From positions 1-38,051 of the forward strand of contig JANYLK010000041.1 in NCBI GenBank assembly GCA_025357875.1: 38,051 nucleotides of DNA, written 5' to 3'. The position numbers and the translations under genes were made by a program. A model generated the notes under the pieces. That model was not told the DNA's origin. It ran no database searches and saw only the letters and a program-made list of their open reading frames with translations. Below, in pieces: positions 33,104 through 38,051 of the stretch (positions within the stretch are counted from its first letter, which is position 1; each line of letters starts with the position of its first letter). This DNA comes from Granulicella sp. Lineage in GTDB: Bacteria; Acidobacteriota; Terriglobia; Terriglobales; Acidobacteriaceae.

Positions 33104-34201
33104 CTACTGAATCAAGTTCGACGGCTCATTTGCCCTGGACAGGCCGGTTGTCGCAGAGGCCTTGGTCCTTCGCAAGCCCCCATTCAACTCCAGCGCGTTG
33201 GTAGCTTCAACGTCGTTCAGCTTGTACAGCAGGGAACGGTAACTGATCTTCAGCCACTTCGCGGTTTTTTGACGGTTCCAATTATTGGCTTTCAGGACTT
33301 TGAGGATGATCTGGCGTTCCAACTCGTGGGTGGCCTTTTTGGTGACTACCTTCAACGAGATCGGCTGGCTTACGTCGACTTCCGCCACTGCCTTCGACGC
33401 CGGCCTCTCTTCCTCGACTAGCTCGGAGACCAAGGCGTCCTCGCTGCCCATCAGGGCATAGCTCCTGATCAAGTTGTCTAATTGCCGAATATTGCCAGGC
33501 CACTCATAACGCTGCATCAAGCGCATCACATTGCGCGACAAAGGCTGCGGATTGACGCGAAACACGCGCGCGTGATGGGCAATAAAGTAGTCGACCAGTT
33601 GCGGCAAATCCTCCGTACGCCGTCTTAAGGGGGGCATTTGGATCGTGACCGCATTGATTCGATAGAGAAAGTCCAGGCGGAACGATCCGTCGGCTACCTG
33701 GTCTCGAAGGTCGCGGTTGGCGACCGATATTACTCGCGTCTGAATTGTGCGGGTCTCGTGGCCGCCGACCCGCATAAACGAACCGTCCTGCAATACCTGC
33801 AACAATTTAGACTGGACGTCGATATCCAGGCTTCCGACCTCATCGAGAAATAAAGTTCCGCCATGGGCTTGCTCCAATCGGCCGCGCTTGGTGGAATGGG
33901 CGCCAGTAAAAGCTCCTTTTTCATATCCAAATAGCTCGGTTTCAATCAGCCCTTGGGGAATTGCCGGGCAACTCACCTTCACTAGCTCACCGCCGAGGCG
34001 CTCCGAAGTCCCATGAATCAATCGCGCGCAAAGTTCTTTGCCGGTGCCGCTCTCCCCCTGGACCAGCACGGCAACGTTTGTCTTGGCGACCATCTCCAGT
34101 TTGCGGCGGACGAGTTGCATTTCCGGCGTTCTGCCAAAGATGACGTCCACTGGTGGAAGATCGAGCTGACTTTCGTGTTCCGAGAAACGTAAACTAGTCA
34201 T
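33104..34201 (-). CDS. Sigma-54-dependent activator without a sensory domain
   Basis: A 365-residue AAA+ activator of sigma-54 RNA polymerase. Only about 20 residues precede the AAA+ domain, so there is no receiver, PAS or GAF domain, as in PspF. Seen: Walker A GESGTGKE (K55), the sigma-54-contacting GAFTGA loop (residues 96-101), Walker B TLFLDEVG, and a C-terminal Fis-type helix-turn-helix (ILKVLKANNWNRQKTAKWLKISYRSLLYKL). It may be active whenever made, or held in check by a partner protein. AGGA stands just before the ATG. It lies convergent to the exopolysaccharide operon and divergent from the second activator; a sigma-54-like promoter with TTGC is found 43 bases upstream (34244-34257). 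Confidence 0.92.
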   Translation of the reverse strand: MTSLRFSEHESQLDLPPVDVIFGRTPEMQLVRRKLEMVAKTNVAVLVQGESGTGKELCARLIHGTSERLGGELVKVSCPAIPQGLIETELFGYEKGAFTGAHSTKRGRLEQAHGGTLFLDEVGSLDIDVQSKLLQVLQDGSFMRVGGHETRTIQTRVISVANRDLRDQVADGSFRLDFLYRINAVTIQMPPLRRRTEDLPQLVDYFIAHHARVFRVNPQPLSRNVMRLMQRYEWPGNIRQLDNLIRSYALMGSEDALVSELVEEERPASKAVAEVDVSQPISLKVVTKKATHELERQIILKVLKANNWNRQKTAKWLKISYRSLLYKLNDVEATNALELNGGLRRTKASATTGLSRANEPSNLIQ

Positions 34202-34243
34202 GAATTCCTGTCTTCGACCGCTCGCGTCGTTTCCCGAAACCGG

Positions 34244-34257
34244 GCAACCGATCCGCC
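34244..34257 (-). promoter_or_regulatory. Candidate sigma-54 promoter of the sensor-less activator gene
   Basis: Minus-strand CGGC-N7-TTGC keeps the GG-N10-GC spacing with full TTGC at -12 and GGC at -24. The transcript would start near 34232, about 30 bases before the ATG at 34201. This would make the activator gene itself sigma-54 dependent. Confidence 0.42.
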
Positions 34258-34390
34258 GGGCTATGATTGTGCTGCACCTGGGGTACTAAGGATGAAGCAC
34301 GTTGGGTACCAAATGAAATGGCAAGAGCGGAATCTCCGCCGTCTCAATTCTCCGCTCAAAAAAACTTATTCGTGAATTCATGTACATTTT

Positions 34391-34440
34391 TTACCAACCT
34401 AAGGTAAACTTTCTGCACAATGGTAGGAAGTTTATTACCA
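34391..34440. repeat. Cluster of GGTAA/TTACC inverted repeats (possible operator/enhancer)
   Basis: TTACC (34391-34395) and GGTAA (34403-34407) are inverted; TAAACTT (34405-34411) and AAGTTTA (34428-34434) are inverted; TGGTA (34421-34425) and TACCA (34436-34440) are inverted. The nested symmetric motifs over 50 bases lie about 135-195 bases upstream of the leftward sigma-54-like promoter, the usual place for activator sites. Confidence 0.45.
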
Positions 34441-34550
34441 CTTTCGAGTACGAGCCTTTTAAAGTCCTGGTTTTCGACGTGTTTCCGGTAAGTCCGACCG
34501 CATGTAGAGCAATTGCGCGGCGATGTAAAGGTGCCGCGGACACTGCTAAG

Positions 34551-34565
34551 GGCCGAATGTCTGCA
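34551..34565 (+). promoter_or_regulatory. Weak candidate sigma-54 promoter of the second activator gene
   Basis: GGGC-N8-CTGCA keeps GG-N10-GC spacing (GG 34551-34552, GC 34563-34564) and predicts a start near 34576, about 43 bases before the chosen ATG. The -12 side lacks the first T of TTGC, and another GG-N10-GC occurs at 34403-34416, so the choice is uncertain. Confidence 0.25.
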
Positions 34566-34618
34566 ACAAACATATATCAGTTACCGGCATGACCGGTATC
34601 GGCGCAATGGAGTTACAT

Positions 34619-36028
34619 ATGGCGGCTACCCCTTCCTCCCCCCAAAAAACGTTTCAAGTTTCTCGGCCATGCCTCTTCGTGTTCGAATCCAATCTTCGGG
34701 TGCTGAATTACCTGAAGCGGAACTTCTCCACGGCCTATGATCTCCGACTTTTTTCTGAAGATCAGGCGTTTCTCCATGACTTAGAAGCCATGCACCGGCC
34801 CAGTCTCGTTTTGCTGGCATGGGACGGCATCGCACAGTCCATGCCTTTGCTGTCCCGAGTCCGCGCGACTAGACCCGAGGTCCCGACCCTGATTCTTGCA
34901 ACGACCGCGGAGATGGCGGACTATGAGGTTTTTGCTCGTCTCGGCGCCAACGGCGTAGTTCTCAAACCCTTCGTCGATGACTCCCTCGAAGTCGCGATAG
35001 CCAAGCACCTGCTCGTGTCAAAGGACGAAGCAGGCGAGCCCAAGGAAATCCAGCTCGAGGGCGGCCATTCCTTCATCCGATCCAGCAAACGTATGCGCGA
35101 AGTTGAGGCCCAGGCACAACTTGTAGCCCGCTCCGACATCCCCGTTCTCATCCTCGGCGAAAGCGGCACCGGCAAAGAGATTGTCGCGATGTACACGCAT
35201 CAGATGTCGCGTAGAGCTGGTCGTATGTTCCTCAAGGTCAACTGCGCGGCTATGCCCGCGGATCTGCTTGAGAGCGAGCTCTTCGGATACGAGCAAGGAG
35301 CGTTTACCGGCGCCACCAAAAGCAAGCCGGGCAAGTTCGAAACATGCGATGGAGGCACAATCTTCCTCGACGAAATAGGTGAAATGCCTCCCGCACTGCA
35401 GGCCAAGCTGCTGCATGTTCTCCAGGACGGCACTTTTTCTCGACTGGGAAGTCGTGGCCCAACCAGGACAGATGTTCGAGTTATTGCAGCCACCAACATA
35501 AATATGAAAGAGGCGATGGCGCATAAGACGTTCCGCGAAGACCTGTATTACCGCCTCAATGGCCTCTCTCTGGTACTTCCTCCCTTGCGCGATCGGCTGG
35601 ATGAGATTCCGGCGATGGCTGCCTATTTCATGCGCAAGGGCGCGAAGAAGTACGATCTCCAGCCGCTTCCGATCTCGCCCGCGTTGCTTGAAGCGCTTAG
35701 CCAATACAGTTGGCCCGGAAACCTTCGCGAGCTAGAGAATATCATCAACCGTTTTCTAATTCTTCAGGACGAGAAAGCCGTAATCGCGGAGTTGGATCAG
35801 GCGATGACACCGTCGGCTTCTTCCAACAAGATCCAGGATCACGTCGAAGCGGGTGGGTTGAAAAAACTTGTCCGGGGCCTAAAAGGTGAGACTGAATCTT
35901 CCGTCATTGCCGGCGTACTAGAGGAGACTGGATGGAACCGAAAGGCCGCCGCAAACGATCTGCAGATCAGCTACAAGGCCCTGTTATACAAGATCAAGCA
36001 GTACGACCTGAGCCCCAGATCGGCATGA
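34619..36028 (+). CDS. Sigma-54 activator with degenerate receiver domain (PrsR-like)
   Basis: A sigma-54-dependent activator in three parts: receiver, AAA+ and Fis-type helix-turn-helix. The ATG at 34619 is preferred because GGAG stands six bases upstream; the product has 469 residues, and two earlier in-frame ATGs (34589, 34607) lack such a signal. The receiver fold is visible (CLFVFESNLRVLNYLKRNF, LILATT, GANGVVLKPF), but the acidic pocket (normally DD) reads FES and the phosphoacceptor position is Ala (PSLVLLAWDG), so phosphorylation is unlikely. The AAA+ part is intact: GESGTGKE, GAFTGA, TIFLDEIGE. The C-terminus reads GVLEETGWNRKAAANDLQIS and binds DNA. PrsR of PEP-CTERM systems has this layout with a normal receiver. 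Its stop overlaps the next gene by ATGA. Confidence 0.9.
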   Translation: MAATPSSPQKTFQVSRPCLFVFESNLRVLNYLKRNFSTAYDLRLFSEDQAFLHDLEAMHRPSLVLLAWDGIAQSMPLLSRVRATRPEVPTLILATTAEMADYEVFARLGANGVVLKPFVDDSLEVAIAKHLLVSKDEAGEPKEIQLEGGHSFIRSSKRMREVEAQAQLVARSDIPVLILGESGTGKEIVAMYTHQMSRRAGRMFLKVNCAAMPADLLESELFGYEQGAFTGATKSKPGKFETCDGGTIFLDEIGEMPPALQAKLLHVLQDGTFSRLGSRGPTRTDVRVIAATNINMKEAMAHKTFREDLYYRLNGLSLVLPPLRDRLDEIPAMAAYFMRKGAKKYDLQPLPISPALLEALSQYSWPGNLRELENIINRFLILQDEKAVIAELDQAMTPSASSNKIQDHVEAGGLKKLVRGLKGETESSVIAGVLEETGWNRKAAANDLQISYKALLYKIKQYDLSPRSA

Positions 36029-36546
36029 AGTCCGACCCTAATCTAGATACCGCAGGACTTGACATGTTGGTCATCCAGTTCGGAGACCACACAGTGAAGG
36101 GCTACGCCGAGAGGAGCCAATGGCCGGCTGCAGAAGACCTCAATATCCATGACACGCCGCCAGTCTTTCGCCGTCTTGGCTCTGACACGATGGAGCAGAT
36201 TCCACTCGACGGCGTCAAAGCCATCTTTTTCGTGAAATCTTTCGAAGGAAAGTGGCATGATGATCTGCGCTTCCACGACCATCTTCCAGCCCCGGAATGC
36301 TTATGGGTGCGGGCGACCTTCTACGACGGCGAAGTTATAGAAGGACTGATCGGGAACAACCCAAATTATGTGCTCCACCCTGGATTTTATATGTCGCCAA
36401 TCGATCCCGAGGGCAACAACTGGCTCATTTTCATCCTTAAGAACAAGCTGAAGGATTTTCAGATATTAGGCCTTCGAGCGGCGCCCAAGAATATGCGTGG
36501 GCTGAACTCTACGTTATCAACTCCGGTAACGCAACTCACGACATAA
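36025..36546 (+). CDS. Small protein of unknown function coupled to the PrsR-like activator (DUF6982-like)
   Basis: A 173-residue protein beginning at the ATG at 36025, whose ATGA overlaps the activator stop; the frame is open back to 35932 only as a shadow of the activator gene. The visible parts are an N-terminal strand block (LVIQFGDHTVKGYAE), VKAIFFVKSFEGKW in the centre, then WVRATFYDGEVIEGLIGNN and FYMSPIDPEGNNWLIFILK, a repeated beta pattern ending in a short helix and a Thr/Ser tail. This arrangement resembles small beta domains (DUF6982-like) that in Acidobacteria often follow PilZ domains; the name is from memory and tentative. No catalytic motif is seen. Coupling to the activator suggests it modulates it or acts in the same response. 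Confidence 0.75.
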   Translation: MKSDPNLDTAGLDMLVIQFGDHTVKGYAERSQWPAAEDLNIHDTPPVFRRLGSDTMEQIPLDGVKAIFFVKSFEGKWHDDLRFHDHLPAPECLWVRATFYDGEVIEGLIGNNPNYVLHPGFYMSPIDPEGNNWLIFILKNKLKDFQILGLRAAPKNMRGLNSTLSTPVTQLTT

Positions 36547-36606
36547 GTCAGTCGCAACTGGTTGCCCTTTGGAGAGGATTCATGTCTCAAAATAATGGAG
36601 TGCGAT

Positions 36607-37839
36607 CTACGCGCCGATCAGCACATGCCCGTAGCGTTTCTCCACATACTCATCGAGGATTAGCTGAAACTCCTCGACGATCCTGTCGCCCTTCAGCGTT
36701 GTGAACAGCTTGCCATCCACGTACACCGGCGCCTTCGGCTCCTCGAAAGTTCCCGGCAATGAGATGCCGATGTTCGCGTGCTTTGACTCGCCAGGCCCGT
36801 TGACCACGCAACCCATCACCGCAAGTTTCAGTTCCTCCACGCCCGCGTACTGCTTCTTCCACTCCGGCATCTGCTCGACGAGATAGTTCTGTATTCGCTC
36901 AGCAAGTTCCTGGAAGTAGGTTGAGGTTGTCCGTCCGCAACCGGGGCAACTGGTCACTTGGGGCATGAAACTTCGAATGCTCAAAGATTGAAGGATCTGT
37001 TGCGCGCACCGGACCTCTTCGCTGCGGTCGCCACTTGGCGTCGGAGTGAGACTGACGCGGATGGTATCGCCTATGCCCGCGAGCAACAGTGGGCTCAGAC
37101 CGGCTGTCGAAGCCACCACACCCTTCATGCCCATACCTGCCTCTGTCAGACCGAGGTGTAATGCATAATCGCATCTCGACGCAAGTTCGGTATAAACATC
37201 GATCAGGTCGCGCACCCCGGAGACCTTTGCGCTCAATACAATCTGGTCACGCCGCAGCCCGTATCGTTCCGCAGCCGCGGCATTGTCGAGTGCCGAGACT
37301 ACCATCGCTTCCATCATCACGTCTCGGGCGGGAAGGGGATTGGCTGACTTCGAATTCTCATCCATCATTTTGGTCAATAAAGCTTGGTCCAGCGAACCCC
37401 AGTTCACCCCAATCCTCACCGGCTTCTGATACTCCACGGCAACTTCGATCATCGTTCGGAAGTTATCGTCATCCTTGCGCCCGATTGAGACATTACCAGG
37501 ATTGATTCGATACTTCGCCAGCGCACGGGCACAATCCGGATAATTCCGCAAGAGCTGATGTCCGTTGTAATGGAAGTCGCCGATTATGGGCGTCTCCCAG
37601 CCCTTTGCCCGAATCCCATCGACGATGTACGGAACCGCCTTTGCCGCGGCATCGTTGTTGACGGTTACCCGAACCAACTCGGAGCCAGCCCGTGCCAGGG
37701 CGGCGATCTGCTGGATTGAAGATTCGACGTCCGCAGTGTCCGTGTTGGTCATAGACTGCACCACAACCGGTGCGTCGGACCCGACTTTTACCGATCCAAC
37801 CTTCACCGAAACTGCGCGTCTACGCTGTATCTGGGGCAT
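36607..37839 (-). CDS. ispG: 4-hydroxy-3-methylbut-2-enyl diphosphate synthase (IspG)
   Basis: Converts methylerythritol cyclodiphosphate to HMBPP, the sixth step of the non-mevalonate isoprenoid pathway, in the cytoplasm, using a [4Fe-4S] cluster. The product has 410 residues. The N-terminal TIM barrel is seen in [45 protein letters not shown] and [12 protein letters not shown]. The C-terminal iron-sulfur part has CPGCGRTT (two cluster Cys) and [17 protein letters not shown] (the third Cys and the conserved Glu). GGAG stands five bases before the ATG. It faces the activator-partner gene convergently across 60 bases, so it ends the surface-polymer region and belongs to housekeeping DNA. Isoprenoids also feed undecaprenyl phosphate, the lipid used by the polymer pathway, but no regulatory link is visible. 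Confidence 0.96.
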   Translation of the reverse strand: MPQIQRRRAVSVKVGSVKVGSDAPVVVQSMTNTDTADVESSIQQIAALARAGSELVRVTVNNDAAAKAVPYIVDGIRAKGWETPIIGDFHYNGHQLLRNYPDCARALAKYRINPGNVSIGRKDDDNFRTMIEVAVEYQKPVRIGVNWGSLDQALLTKMMDENSKSANPLPARDVMMEAMVVSALDNAAAAERYGLRRDQIVLSAKVSGVRDLIDVYTELASRCDYALHLGLTEAGMGMKGVVASTAGLSPLLLAGIGDTIRVSLTPTPSGDRSEEVRCAQQILQSLSIRSFMPQVTSCPGCGRTTSTYFQELAERIQNYLVEQMPEWKKQYAGVEELKLAVMGCVVNGPGESKHANIGISLPGTFEEPKAPVYVDGKLFTTLKGDRIVEEFQLILDEYVEKRYGHVLIGA

Positions 37840-37879
37840 AAATTCTCCACCACTAGTTTACCAGTTACACTAACGGAGG

Positions 37880-37956
37880 GGCCCGGTAGCTCAGTTGCAT
37901 AGAGCAGCGCACTCCTAACGCGAAGGTCGCAGGTTGGACTCCTGCCCGGGCCACCA
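37880..37956 (+). tRNA. tRNA-Arg (anticodon CCU) with exchanged 19:56 pair
   Basis: A 74-base cloverleaf plus encoded CCA (37954-37956): acceptor GGCCCGG/CCGGGCC, D-stem GCTC/GAGC, anticodon loop CTCCTAA (anticodon CCT, Arg AGG codon), variable loop AGGTC, T-stem GCAGG/CCTGC. The D-loop reads AGTTGCATA (C at 19, normally G) and the T-loop TTGGACT (G at 56, normally C), so the tertiary 19:56 pair is kept but reversed. The anticodon stem is weak: only three internal pairs form, with G27-A43 and A31-C39 mismatched. The other three tRNAs here are normal. The remaining 95 bases to the window edge show no gene I can support. Confidence 0.85.
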
Positions 37957-38051
37957 CAGAATTTGTAGCTTACGTAATGTTAAAACCGGCTTCGAAGCGG
38001 GCGGGTTATCTTCAGGTCATTTCGGGGTCGAGGGAGCCGTTCCGGTCGGCG

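Larger units (their letters stand above)
34202..34618. other. Divergent control region between the two sigma-54 activator genes
   Basis: Apart from a 70-codon open frame with no ribosome binding site (34380-34592), judged non-coding, no gene is visible in these 417 bases. The region holds candidate sigma-54 sites for both directions and a cluster of GGTAA/TTACC inverted repeats (34391-34440). Confidence 0.5.

Noticed and set aside
34259..34272. A further GG-N10-GC match (rightward) as promoter of the PrsR-like gene
   Set aside because: The -12 side is GTGCT, and a leader of over 330 bases would include the inverted-repeat cluster; the site at 34551-34565 is better placed.
34380..34592. 70-codon open frame on the plus strand in the activator control region
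   Set aside because: No ribosome binding site, no recognisable motif, and it overlaps the nested inverted repeats and candidate promoters; better explained as regulatory DNA.
37983..38010. Terminator-like palindrome (GCTTCGAAGC followed by TTTT on the minus strand) near the right edge
   Set aside because: The stem is short with a mismatch, and the gene it would serve lies outside the window.
1..38051. CRISPR arrays, rRNA genes, toxin-antitoxin pairs or phage genes
   Set aside because: No regularly spaced repeats, rRNA sequence, or recognisable toxin, antitoxin or phage structural genes were seen on either strand.

Overview
The window looks like a piece of chromosome from an acidobacterium of the Terriglobia/Acidobacteriaceae type. 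This is inferred from gene families and layout, not from a marker gene. The cues are an exosortase-linked exopolysaccharide locus with a PrsT-like TPR lipoprotein, a small Cys/His protein of a kind I associate with Acidobacteria, a pectin-degradation set, and moderately high G+C with close-packed genes that often overlap as ATGA or GTGA.

Left part (1-4376): two tandem paralogous membrane-anchored proteins of unknown function run leftwards (one is cut by the window edge). Next comes an IS91-type element in which a tyrosine recombinase gene is translationally coupled to the HUH transposase gene. A divergent tRNA-Leu(GAG)/tRNA-Val(UAC) pair follows.

Central catabolic part (4458-18355): a glutaryl-CoA dehydrogenase-type enzyme; a Tat-exported glycosidase-like protein; then a leftward run of a rhamnogalacturonan acetylesterase-like SGNH hydrolase, a TIGR04282-type glycosyltransferase, a polytopic GT-C-type glycosyltransferase, an oligogalacturonate lyase (PL22) and a secreted GH2 beta-galactosidase. 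A PEP-CTERM surface protein, tRNA-Ala(CGC) and an MFS hexuronate-type transporter follow. The enzymes and transporter suggest breakdown of pectin (deacetylation, galactan side-chain removal, oligogalacturonide cleavage, uptake).

Middle (18356-19776): a gene-poor stretch with a frameshifted gene remnant, a structured leader and a small Cys/His protein, ending in a G-rich tract.

Right part (19777-36546): an exosortase (XrtA-like) exopolysaccharide locus built as two divergent units. Leftward are exosortase, EpsI, a PrsT-like TPR lipoprotein, then an unexpected zinc alcohol dehydrogenase and a coupled SDR. Rightward are the SLBB export protein, an outer-membrane barrel, the chain-length protein, an AAA ATPase, a tyrosine autokinase and the initiating glycosyltransferase. 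Two sigma-54 activators follow: one has no sensory domain, the other has a receiver without a phosphoacceptor Asp and is coupled to a small protein of unknown role. Sigma-54-like -24/-12 elements can be placed upstream of the exosortase gene, the first activator gene and the PEP-CTERM gene, so a sigma-54 regulon for surface polymer and protein sorting is a reasonable hypothesis.

Right edge: ispG and a tRNA-Arg(CCU) with an exchanged 19:56 tertiary pair.
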